In this document: in pieces, positions 34,087-42,217 of the stretch
How the letters are laid out: every line of letters begins with the position of its first letter
Position numbering within the stretch: the stretch's first letter is position 1
Source of the DNA: Jeotgalibaca sp052266715
GTDB taxonomy: Bacteria > Bacillota > Bacilli > Lactobacillales > Aerococcaceae
Length of the DNA: 47,806 nucleotides
Assembly: GCA_052266715.1 (NCBI GenBank)
Contig: JBQPRB010000012.1
Strand: one strand, 5' to 3'
Translations under genes and position numbers: made by a program
Notes under the pieces: generated by a model
Database searches by the model: none
Told to the model about the DNA's origin: nothing
The model's input: the letters and a program-made list of their open reading frames with translations, nothing else

Positions 34087-35091
34087 CTATTCGACAAATA
34101 ACCCCGTCGTGTTTCCTATAGGAAACACGAACAATACACCCGTTCCTGGGTCATCCAATCGGAATTCTTCGTTTATACTCTTACTGATGGAATAGGATTT
34201 TTCTCTTTTTGCTATCATCATAACAAGTTCCTTCTCTGGTTCAATGTCATTAATAAACAGCCTGTGTTCCACAACATGGGAACCTCTGGCATGGAAGATA
34301 GTGCCTCCCGTTGAGCCACCTTTTTCAGCCGAAGCAATCACGGCCGCATCTTTCCCAGAAGGAACGATCGCCCAGATTGCATCATATTGATCACCGGAAT
34401 TCTCATAATTTGTGCCTGATTCCACTAATCTATTTTTAAATAAACCATGAATTTCATTAACATCGAAAGTAAATAAGATTCCCGAATTAGCTTTTTGAAG
34501 GTTTAGATTGTTAGACAGTTTTTGCTTTAATTCTGAAACTTTACTCGCCGGAACGAGCATCAAAACAGTCTCTTTTTCATCTTGGGTAGCCAAATTAAAT
34601 ATTTTGCGGGAATAATCCGCTGAGCCATGTGCAGGCAGGATGGTTCCCCCAAAATAAGCATCATCGTTTGTGAGTTCAACGATTTCTTCGCCAATTCCTT
34701 TATTGACTACAATACAGACACCAACCACACCGGATGTTAGTTTCGTATCTTCAAGTTGGATTTCCGGTGCTTTATGCGTGATACCAAGACAATGTGACAA
34801 GGTAACAGAGAATATGATGCCACTATTACGTTTGTCGAAATTGAACTTTTCATTAAAAGATTGGATGTGTTCTTTTTCTTTTATAGTCGGAACAATAAAC
34901 AAAAGAATTTCCTTGCTTACTTCCCCCAATTCCAACATCTGAAGGATTGCACTTGGAATGGTACCCCGACCGTGTAAACTCGTATATCTTTTGATTCCAA
35001 GTGATTTTGCAAATTGAATAATACGTTGTGCTTTCGTTCGGTTCACAATGACCGCTAACAAGCTATAATTACCATCTAAGTGATTATTCAT
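34087..35091 (-). CDS. Triple PII-like domain protein, coupled to a DUF1538 membrane protein
   Basis: The 334-residue soluble protein is built of three diverged repeats, about 9-104, 121-217 and 236-332. Each starts with a beta strand like SLLAVIVN or DAIWAIVP. A small-residue/His or Arg motif follows in the middle (HGRGT 40-44, AHGS 154-157, ARGS 268-271). Each ends with SGIIF, SGILF or TGVLF (90, 203, 317). The pattern matches PII (GlnB/GlnK) signal proteins, where the middle motif lies at the T-loop end. PII proteins are trimers, so this chain may be a built-in trimer. The ATG lies inside the end of the DUF1538 gene (8-base overlap), with AAGGAAG upstream. It probably senses a nucleotide or metabolite and acts on that membrane protein; the ligand is unknown. 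Confidence 0.8.
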   Translation of the reverse strand: MNNHLDGNYSLLAVIVNRTKAQRIIQFAKSLGIKRYTSLHGRGTIPSAILQMLELGEVSKEILLFIVPTIKEKEHIQSFNEKFNFDKRNSGIIFSVTLSHCLGITHKAPEIQLEDTKLTSGVVGVCIVVNKGIGEEIVELTNDDAYFGGTILPAHGSADYSRKIFNLATQDEKETVLMLVPASKVSELKQKLSNNLNLQKANSGILFTFDVNEIHGLFKNRLVESGTNYENSGDQYDAIWAIVPSGKDAAVIASAEKGGSTGGTIFHARGSHVVEHRLFINDIEPEKELVMMIAKREKSYSISKSINEEFRLDDPGTGVLFVFPIGNTTGLFVE

Positions 35092-36586
35092 ATATATCTT
35101 CCTTTCCTAAGCGAGCATCGTTCTTAGTGCGGAGACGGTATAATAATCCTAATGCCTGGACCGTTACCAATGGTGTCATAGCCACAAGCGCAATAACACC
35201 AAAACCATCTGTTAAAACGTTGGCAGATGGGTTGGATTCCGCAACACCCTGGGCAAATGGCAGTATAAATGTAGCAGTCATCGTTCCCGCTGCAACACCG
35301 CCCGAATCAAATGCTATACCTACAAAAATATCTGGAACAACAAATGACAATACAATTGCGATAATGAGGCCTGGCAAAAGGATGTGCCATAACTGTAGAG
35401 AAGGAATAATAATTCTTAAAATGGATAACCCAACCGCTAACCCAACGCCTAGCGCCAAGCTAAACATTACTGTTCTGGCTTTGATAGCCCCCGCTGTTTC
35501 TTCTTCAATTTGGTTCGTCAAAACATGGACGGATGGTTCTGCCGGTATGGTAAGAACACCAAAGATAATTCCAACCGCAATGACCCATAAATTACCTTTT
35601 GTTTCAGACAACAGAAACCCAACACTACGGCTGGCATCCATGAAACCAGCATTGACACCAGTCAAGAATAAAATCAAACCAATGATGGTATAGACTAATC
35701 CGATATTAATACGAATCATTTGGCGTTTGCTTTTCTTTAAGCTAACGGCATTTAAAATGTAAAAGAGAATCAGGACAGGAATTAATGATAGTAAGGAATC
35801 ACGAGTTGTTATCGGTAGTTGCTCGATAAAAGCGCCCCACACTCCTGTGGACTGAATCGTCTCAACAGGGATTTCTCCTGATAAATTGCTGTCCGGACTT
35901 ACAATTCCCATTACTAGTATTCCCAATATGGCCCCGGTTGAGGCAATACCCAACAAACCAAAGCTGTCCGTGTCTTCTTCAAGACCACTCCTTGTGATAG
36001 CAGATGCTCCACCTGCCAGTGCCAACATGAAAGGAACGGTAATCGATCCGGTAGTAGATCCCGATGCATCAAAAGCGATGGCTAAAAAATCACCGGAATT
36101 AAAAAGAGCCAAAATAAAAATAATGCCATAGATAACTGCTATAAATCTATTCAAGGGGACGCTCTTTAAAATACGATACATCCCTAAAGCTATCATTAAA
36201 CCAATTCCCAGTGAAACGACGATCACTAATGTCATTTGAGGAATGGCATTATTAGTAACAGCACTTACTTGTTGCGCTAATATATGTAAATCTGGTTCGG
36301 CTACAGAAATGATAAAGCCAAATAGAAAACTTCCGATCATAACAATTTTCATCTTATTCGTTTGAATAAGCGCCTGACTCATGTCTTCTCCTATTTTTTC
36401 GATACTTATATCGACACCTCTAAGAAATAAAGGCATACCAATCATTATAAGAACAGATCCAATAATAAACCGATAAATTATTTCAGATTCAATCGGCACT
36501 ACAAAGAAATGTAACAACAAAATCGAAACGATGATTGGAATAATTGAAAGTGATACCTCTCTAAACTTTTCTGTTAACGCGTTCAA
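35084..36586 (-). CDS. DUF1538 family membrane protein (putative transporter)
   Basis: The 500-residue protein has roughly twelve hydrophobic segments and an internal duplication. AEPDLHIL (97-104) recurs as AEPSVHVL (350-357), AFDASGSTTG (171-180) as AFDSGGVAAG (425-434), and TDSFGLLGIAS (206-216) as TDGFGVIALVA (459-469). The glycine- and serine-rich motifs recall substrate-binding re-entrant loops of secondary transporters with two-fold repeats. The family name in Pfam is DUF1538; no substrate is established as far as known to me. The start is a TTG at 36586 with GGGAG nine bases upstream and no better codon near. It is translationally coupled to the triple PII-like gene, so that protein is its likely regulator, as GlnK is for AmtB. 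Confidence 0.85.
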   Translation of the reverse strand: MNALTEKFREVSLSIIPIIVSILLLHFFVVPIESEIIYRFIIGSVLIMIGMPLFLRGVDISIEKIGEDMSQALIQTNKMKIVMIGSFLFGFIISVAEPDLHILAQQVSAVTNNAIPQMTLVIVVSLGIGLMIALGMYRILKSVPLNRFIAVIYGIIFILALFNSGDFLAIAFDASGSTTGSITVPFMLALAGGASAITRSGLEEDTDSFGLLGIASTGAILGILVMGIVSPDSNLSGEIPVETIQSTGVWGAFIEQLPITTRDSLLSLIPVLILFYILNAVSLKKSKRQMIRINIGLVYTIIGLILFLTGVNAGFMDASRSVGFLLSETKGNLWVIAVGIIFGVLTIPAEPSVHVLTNQIEEETAGAIKARTVMFSLALGVGLAVGLSILRIIIPSLQLWHILLPGLIIAIVLSFVVPDIFVGIAFDSGGVAAGTMTATFILPFAQGVAESNPSANVLTDGFGVIALVAMTPLVTVQALGLLYRLRTKNDARLGKEDIYE

Positions 36587-36691
36587 TTTAACCTACTCCC
36601 TTCGAAAATTTCACCCTAGAAGTATAACATATTTTCAACTTTTCGTCTAAAGATTGACATTCAATATTGTTATTTTATAGCGGTGATGGTC

Positions 36692-37456
36692 TTAAGGAGA
36701 ATAGCGCCATCCAAATTCATCATGATAAATCATTTGGGTTTTCATCCCACCATCAACGATAAATTCTTGCCCTGTTATAAAGCCTGATTTCTGATCATCC
36801 AACAAGAATTCTACCATGGACACTATATCAGTCGGTTTTCCTACCCGTCCTACGGGATGCTGTAAATGGTCACTTTGAGAAAGTGGAAATGATTCACTTT
36901 GGTACTGTAAAGAAGAGACGTCAATCCAGCCGGGACTTATAGCATTAACCCGAGCTCTCGTCTTTAAACTATTTGCCAAAGCGTGTGCCAATGACAGAAT
37001 CGCTCCTTTAGATGTTGCATACGTTTCATTATTTTCCATACTTTGAGAATGACGCGTAGAAGAGAGGAGGATAATACTCATGTCATCCGAAAAATAATCT
37101 TGCAGGTGTTTTACTAAATAGTAGGCTGAACCAACATTGACTTGAAATGTTTCCATAAAATCCGCGTAGCTCGCATCACTCTTCAGACCACCTTTGTCAA
37201 TAGCAGCATTATGGATGATTCCATGAATAATTTCAGTCTCACTTTTTATTAATGAGATAAATCGCTTTAAGTCTGCTTCCTTGGCTAAATCGCCATACAT
37301 AAAATGAAGATGCGGATCGGAAAGTTTTCCTTCTAAAGCTTTACCAGCTGCTTCATCTCTATCTATTACAAATAAATCGACATTCGTGTGCAGACATTCT
37401 ACGATTGCACGACCAATGCCGTTTGCGCCACCTGTTAATACAACTGCTTTTTTCAT
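36692..37456 (-). CDS. Short-chain dehydrogenase/reductase
   Basis: The 254-residue SDR has TGGANGIG (8-15), IDRDEA (31-36, acidic, favouring NAD), IHNAA (81-85), and the catalytic Ser133, Tyr146 and Lys150 in YATSK. The C-terminus has FIVDGGM. It is not close to the dehydrogenase in the luxS operon. The substrate is unknown. AGGAGG precedes the ATG. It lies between lepA, behind a terminator, and the DUF1538 operon, 105 bases downstream of it; both are on the minus strand and could be cotranscribed. Confidence 0.87.
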   Translation of the reverse strand: MKKAVVLTGGANGIGRAIVECLHTNVDLFVIDRDEAAGKALEGKLSDPHLHFMYGDLAKEADLKRFISLIKSETEIIHGIIHNAAIDKGGLKSDASYADFMETFQVNVGSAYYLVKHLQDYFSDDMSIILLSSTRHSQSMENNETYATSKGAILSLAHALANSLKTRARVNAISPGWIDVSSLQYQSESFPLSQSDHLQHPVGRVGKPTDIVSMVEFLLDDQKSGFITGQEFIVDGGMKTQMIYHDEFGWRYSP

Positions 37457-37470
37457 CTGTTTACCTCCTA

Positions 37471-37510
37471 AAAAAAAGATTAAAGCACCTCGTTGAGATG
37501 CTTTAATCTT
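37471..37510 (-). terminator. Intrinsic terminator after lepA
   Basis: AAGATTAAAGCA and TGCTTTAATCTT pair around an 11-base loop. On the minus strand the stem is followed by eight T. It overlaps the region just before the downstream dehydrogenase. Confidence 0.85.
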
Positions 37511-37551
37511 AGTTATAAAAGTTTAGATATTCAAGTTTGAGCTGCCTGGAT

Positions 37552-39378
37552 TTACTTATCTTCGTCCAACTTAAGAACAGCCATAAACGCTTCTTGTGGC
37601 ACTTCAACGGATCCAACTTGTTTCATCCGTTTCTTACCTGCTTTTTGCTTCTCCAACAATTTACGTTTACGTGAAACGTCACCACCATAACATTTTGCCA
37701 AAACGTTTTTACGTAAGGCTTTGATGGTTGTACGAGCCAGAATTTTATGCCCGATTGCTGCTTGAATAGGCACCTCAAATTGTTGACGCGGGATTAATTC
37801 ACGTAATTTCTCTGTAATGGCACGGCCACGACTAAAAGCAAAGTCACGGTGAATAATCGAGCTCAAGGCGTCAACCTGTTCGCCATTTAAAAGAATATCC
37901 ATCTTCACTAATCTACTTGGCTTATAGCCAATCAGTTCATAGTCCAAAGACGCATAACCTTTTGTACTTGATTTTAACGTATCAAAGAAATCAAAGATTA
38001 TTTCTGCCAATGGAATTTCATAAACAACATTAACTCGAGTATCATCCAAGTAATCCATCGTCATAAAATTCCCACGTTTTTTTTGTGCAATTTCCATTAC
38101 CGCACCAACATAATCATTAGGTACCATAATTGTTGCCTTCACATACGGCTCTTCAATTGTTTCTACTTCCGTTGCATCTGGTAATTCAGATGGGTTATCG
38201 ATAGAAAGAGTCGTCCCATCGGTTTTTTGGATGTGATAGATAACTGATGGTGCAGTTGTAATGATATCCAATCCGAATTCACGCTCAATCCGTTCCTGAA
38301 TTACATCCATATGCAACATTCCCAAAAATCCTGTCCGGAAACCGAATCCAAGTGCTTGCGAGGATTCTGGTTCGAATTGCAAGGATGCGTCATTTAATTG
38401 TAGTTTTTCCAACGCTTCTCTTAAGTCGTTGAAGTCAGAAGAATCAACAGGATAAATACCACAATAAACCATCGGATTTAATTTGCGGTAACCTTCCAAA
38501 GCTTCTTTAGTTGGATTGTTGGCCAACGTTACGGTATCCCCAACCCGAGCATCCTGGATGTTCTTGATGCTGGCCGTTACATACCCTACATCTCCAACCA
38601 TTAGATAGTCACGTTTGATAGGTTTTGGAGAAAAGATTCCGACTTCAGTAACATCATATTCTTTGCCACTTGCCATCATGCGAATCTTATCACCAGGACG
38701 TAAAATACCATTCTCAACTCGGATATTCAATACTACCCCACGATACGAATCATAGGCTGAGTCAAAAATAAGTGCTTGTAGTGGTTCTTCCAAATCCCCT
38801 TTAGGAGCTGGGATTTTATGGACGATTTCTTCTAGTAATTCAGAAATACCGATACCTGCTTTTGCACTAGCAAGGACTGCTTCACTCGCATCAATACCGA
38901 CAACATCTTCAATTTCCGTTCTGACGCGTTCAGGGTCTGCAGCAGGTAAATCAATTTTGTTGATAACCGGCACAATCTCTAAATCATTGTCGATAGCTAA
39001 ATAAACATTTGCCAACGTTTGTGCTTCAACACCTTGGGCCGCATCCACAACAAGGACTGCCCCTTCACACGCCGCCAAACTACGGGAAACTTCATATGTA
39101 AAGTCGACGTGCCCAGGCGTATCAATCAAGTGGAAAATATATTCCTCACCATCTTTGGCCTTGTATGTAAGTTCTACGGCATTCAATTTAATTGTAATTC
39201 CGCGCTCACGTTCCAAATCCATGGAGTCCAATAATTGTGCCTGCATTTCCCGTTCTGCTACTGTGTGGGTTTGTTGCAGAATCCGGTCTGCCAATGTGGA
39301 CTTCCCATGGTCGATATGAGCGATAATGGAAAAGTTCCTTATCTTCTTTTGTCTTTCTTTCATCTGCTCTAAATTCAT
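37552..39378 (-). CDS. lepA: Elongation factor 4 (LepA)
   Basis: LepA is a ribosome-associated translational GTPase. The protein has G1 AHIDHGKST (20-28), DTPGH, NKID, and the LepA-specific C-terminal domain ending near SRKRKLLEKQKAGKKRMKQ. The 608-residue version from the ATG at 39378 is used. A GTG four codons earlier (39390) is also possible, and neither has a strong ribosome binding site. A clear promoter lies upstream and a terminator downstream, so it is a single-gene unit. Confidence 0.95.
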   Translation of the reverse strand: MNLEQMKERQKKIRNFSIIAHIDHGKSTLADRILQQTHTVAEREMQAQLLDSMDLERERGITIKLNAVELTYKAKDGEEYIFHLIDTPGHVDFTYEVSRSLAACEGAVLVVDAAQGVEAQTLANVYLAIDNDLEIVPVINKIDLPAADPERVRTEIEDVVGIDASEAVLASAKAGIGISELLEEIVHKIPAPKGDLEEPLQALIFDSAYDSYRGVVLNIRVENGILRPGDKIRMMASGKEYDVTEVGIFSPKPIKRDYLMVGDVGYVTASIKNIQDARVGDTVTLANNPTKEALEGYRKLNPMVYCGIYPVDSSDFNDLREALEKLQLNDASLQFEPESSQALGFGFRTGFLGMLHMDVIQERIEREFGLDIITTAPSVIYHIQKTDGTTLSIDNPSELPDATEVETIEEPYVKATIMVPNDYVGAVMEIAQKKRGNFMTMDYLDDTRVNVVYEIPLAEIIFDFFDTLKSSTKGYASLDYELIGYKPSRLVKMDILLNGEQVDALSSIIHRDFAFSRGRAITEKLRELIPRQQFEVPIQAAIGHKILARTTIKALRKNVLAKCYGGDVSRKRKLLEKQKAGKKRMKQVGSVEVPQEAFMAVLKLDEDK

Positions 39379-39414
39379 ATATTTGCTCACTTTCTGGAAA
39401 CCTATTATTCTAAA

Positions 39415-39443
39415 ATTATACCAAGACTACGAGAAAGTAACAA
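39415..39443 (-). promoter_or_regulatory. Promoter of lepA
   Basis: On the minus strand TTGTTA (39438-39443) and a perfect TATAAT (39415-39420) are separated by 17 bases. Confidence 0.75.
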
Positions 39444-39452
39444 GCTAACAAA

Positions 39453-39484
39453 GAGCTACTACCAAAAATATAGGGTAGTAGCTC
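39453..39484 (-). terminator. Intrinsic terminator after leuS
   Basis: GAGCTACTACC and GGTAGTAGCTC form an 11-bp stem with a loop of about ten bases. On the minus strand TTTGTT follows. It lies within 45 bases of the leuS stop. Confidence 0.75.
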
Positions 39485-39494
39485 CTTGAAAAAA

Positions 39495-41909
39495 TTAGTT
39501 AGCAACGATATTTACAAGTTTACCGGGAACAGCGATAACTTTCCGGACTTGTTTTCCATCAATTGCTTCTTTCACTTTCTCGTCAGCCAATGCAATACCT
39601 GTCAGCTCTTCTTTTGAGGCAGCTGCTGGAACGTTGCGGCGTGCTTTCACTTTACCATTTACCTGAAATACAACTTCAACCTCATCTTCAACCAAGTACT
39701 TTTCGTCATAAGTCGGCCAATCAGCTTTTGTTACACTCGTTGTGTGCCCCAATTTCTTCCAGATTTCTTCCGTCATATGTGGTGCAATTGGTGCCAGAAC
39801 TTGAACAAACCCTTCGATATATTCAATCGGTAAAGCATCTACTTTGTTTGCTTCGTTAACAAAAATCATCATTTGTGAAATGGCAGTATTAAAGTGCAAT
39901 TGTTCATAGTCTTCCGTTACTTTTTTAATGGTTTGGTGGTAAACCTTATCCAGTTCGCCACGGTTCACTTTAGTAATGCGGTCACGAACATTGCCTTCTT
40001 CATCGATGATTAAACGCCATGCCCGATCCAGGAAACGACGGCTTGCTTCAATCCCTTTTTCGCTCCAAGCTGTACTTGCATCCAGTGGTCCCATAAACAT
40101 TTCATATAGACGTAACGTATCTGCACCATATGCTTCCACGATATCATCAGGATTTACTACGTTCCCTTTAGATTTAGACATTTTTTCGTTGTTTTCACCC
40201 AGAATCATCCCTTGGTTGAACAATTTTTGGAAGGGTTCTTTTGTTTTTACGATGCCTAGGTCATAAAGGAATTTATGCCAGAAACGCGCGTACAACAAGT
40301 GAAGTACCGCGTGCTCTGCTCCACCAATATACAAATCAACATTTTGCCAGTATTCCATCGCATCTTCTCCAACCAACGCCTCTTCGTTGTGTGGGTCCAT
40401 GAAACGCAAGAAGTACCATGAGCTACCTGCCCATTGAGGCATCGTATTTGTATCACGACGACCTTTCAAACCTGTTTCTGGATCGGTGACATTAACCCAA
40501 TCAGAAATGTTTGCCAACGGAGATTCCCCCGTACCACTTGGCTTGATTTTATCCGTTTTTGGAAGTAGCAATGGCAATTCTTCTTCAGGAACAGTTGTCG
40601 TTGTTCCATCTTCCCAGTGAATAACAGGAATTGGCTCACCCCAATAACGTTGACGGGCAAATAGCCAGTCACGCAGACGGTAAGAAACTACGGATTCCCC
40701 TACGCCTTCTTTTACTAACCATTCATTCATTTGGCTAATTGCCGTTTCTTTATCCAATCCATTCAAAAATTCAGAGTTGATATGTGGACCATCACCTACA
40801 AATGCTTGTTCAGAAACATTGCCACCTTCCAAAACCGCAATGATTTCCAATCCGAATTTTGTTGCAAATTCATAGTCACGTTGGTCATGTGCGGGAACAG
40901 CCATAATCGCTCCAGTACCATAAGTAGATAGAACATAATCAGAAATCCAGATAGGCATTTCTTTTCCGTTTACAGGATTGATTGCGTAAGCTCCGGTAAA
41001 TACTCCTGTTTTTTCTTTTGCCAAGTCTGTACGATCCAAATCACTTTTTGTTGCAATGGAATCAACATAGGCTTTCACTTCCGCCGCTTGTTCTGGGCTC
41101 ATAATTTCTTGAACCAGTGGTAGTTCTGGTGCCATGACCGCATAAGTTGCTCCAAACAATGTATCCGGACGTGTTGTGAAAACAGTGAATTCCTTGTCAG
41201 TGTCCTTAATTTTGAATGTGACATTCGAACCTTCAGAACGTCCAATCCAGTTACGTTGCATATCTTTAATGCTATCTGGCCAGTCTACAAGTTCCAAATC
41301 TTCCAGCAAACGCTCTGCGTAGGCAGTAATTTTAAGCATCCATTGACGCATTGGTTTACGATATACTGGGTGGCCCCCACGTTCGCTCACGCCATCAACA
41401 ACTTCTTCATTCGCCAAAACGGTTCCCAATGCTGGACACCAGTTAACGGAAACTTCTGCTTCATAAGCCAAACCTTTTTCATAAAGTTTAGTAAAAATCC
41501 ATTGGGTCCATTTATAGTAATCTGGATCTGTCGTATTAATTTCACGATTCCAATCATAACTGAAACCTAGTGATTGAATTTGACGTTTGAACGTTTTGAT
41601 ATTATGCGCTGTAAACTCGGCAGGATCATTTCCTGTATCCAATGCATATTGTTCCGCTGGCAAACCAAATGCATCCCATCCCATTGGATGAAGAACATTA
41701 AAACCTTGCGCACGTTTCATCCGAGCGACAATATCTGTGGCAGTGTAGCCTTCAGGATGCCCTACATGCAAACCCTGTCCAGAAGGATAAGGAAACATAT
41801 CCAAAATATAGTATTTTGGTTTTTCTGAGGGCTGTTCCGTTTTGAATGTTTCATTAGCCTCCCAATATTTTTGCCATTTTTTTTCAATCGTATTGTGATT
41901 ATAAGACAT
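39495..41909 (-). CDS. leuS: Leucyl-tRNA synthetase
   Basis: LeuRS charges tRNA(Leu). The 804-residue class I enzyme has the HIGH-type motif in GLHVGHPEG (48-51), the CP1 editing domain, and KMSKSKGN in the second half. The C-terminal tail ends with VIAVPGKLVNIV. Length is that of the bacterial enzyme. AAAGGAG precedes the ATG. The gene is preceded by a T-box leader with a leucine specifier and its own promoter, and followed by a terminator. Confidence 0.97.
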   Translation of the reverse strand: MSYNHNTIEKKWQKYWEANETFKTEQPSEKPKYYILDMFPYPSGQGLHVGHPEGYTATDIVARMKRAQGFNVLHPMGWDAFGLPAEQYALDTGNDPAEFTAHNIKTFKRQIQSLGFSYDWNREINTTDPDYYKWTQWIFTKLYEKGLAYEAEVSVNWCPALGTVLANEEVVDGVSERGGHPVYRKPMRQWMLKITAYAERLLEDLELVDWPDSIKDMQRNWIGRSEGSNVTFKIKDTDKEFTVFTTRPDTLFGATYAVMAPELPLVQEIMSPEQAAEVKAYVDSIATKSDLDRTDLAKEKTGVFTGAYAINPVNGKEMPIWISDYVLSTYGTGAIMAVPAHDQRDYEFATKFGLEIIAVLEGGNVSEQAFVGDGPHINSEFLNGLDKETAISQMNEWLVKEGVGESVVSYRLRDWLFARQRYWGEPIPVIHWEDGTTTTVPEEELPLLLPKTDKIKPSGTGESPLANISDWVNVTDPETGLKGRRDTNTMPQWAGSSWYFLRFMDPHNEEALVGEDAMEYWQNVDLYIGGAEHAVLHLLYARFWHKFLYDLGIVKTKEPFQKLFNQGMILGENNEKMSKSKGNVVNPDDIVEAYGADTLRLYEMFMGPLDASTAWSEKGIEASRRFLDRAWRLIIDEEGNVRDRITKVNRGELDKVYHQTIKKVTEDYEQLHFNTAISQMMIFVNEANKVDALPIEYIEGFVQVLAPIAPHMTEEIWKKLGHTTSVTKADWPTYDEKYLVEDEVEVVFQVNGKVKARRNVPAAASKEELTGIALADEKVKEAIDGKQVRKVIAVPGKLVNIVAN

Positions 41910-41941
41910 GACTATTCTCCTTTAGTGATCATTTTCTCAAT

Positions 41942-42176
41942 AAAAAAACCTATAGACTTCCCCCTTTGGAAAGTCTATAGGACGAATTTTCGTGGTACCA
42001 CCTATAATTAGTTCTCTTCATGCCAATAACGCGACGAGACGGTAATGCTTACTCAAAAAATTCAGCATTACAACTTATAGGTGAGTTCAAAAATGTCATC
42101 CATGCATTTTCACCGTCCATGCACTCTCTACAGGAATCAATCTCCTACTAATCCTATTCACAGTTTTTTTATTATT
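41942..42176 (-). promoter_or_regulatory. T-box riboswitch leader of leuS, leucine (CUC) specifier
   Basis: On the minus strand the specifier reads GAA-CTC-ACC, with CTC at 42083-42085, matching tRNA(Leu). The conserved AGGTGGTACCACG lies at 41991-42003. The terminator (41942-41981) pairs CCTATAGACTT with its complement and is followed by seven T. Uncharged tRNA(Leu) should switch on leuS. The leader fills nearly all of the 308-base gap between the autolysin gene and leuS. Confidence 0.92.
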
Positions 42177-42182
42177 TGCCTT

Positions 42183-42211
42183 ATTTTAGCAGATGAAGCA
42201 GGTATTTTCAA
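42183..42211 (-). promoter_or_regulatory. Promoter of the leuS T-box operon
   Basis: On the minus strand TTGAAA (42206-42211) and TAAAAT (42183-42188) are separated by 17 bases. It lies just past the autolysin stop codon. Confidence 0.65.
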
Positions 42212-42217
42212 GAACCC

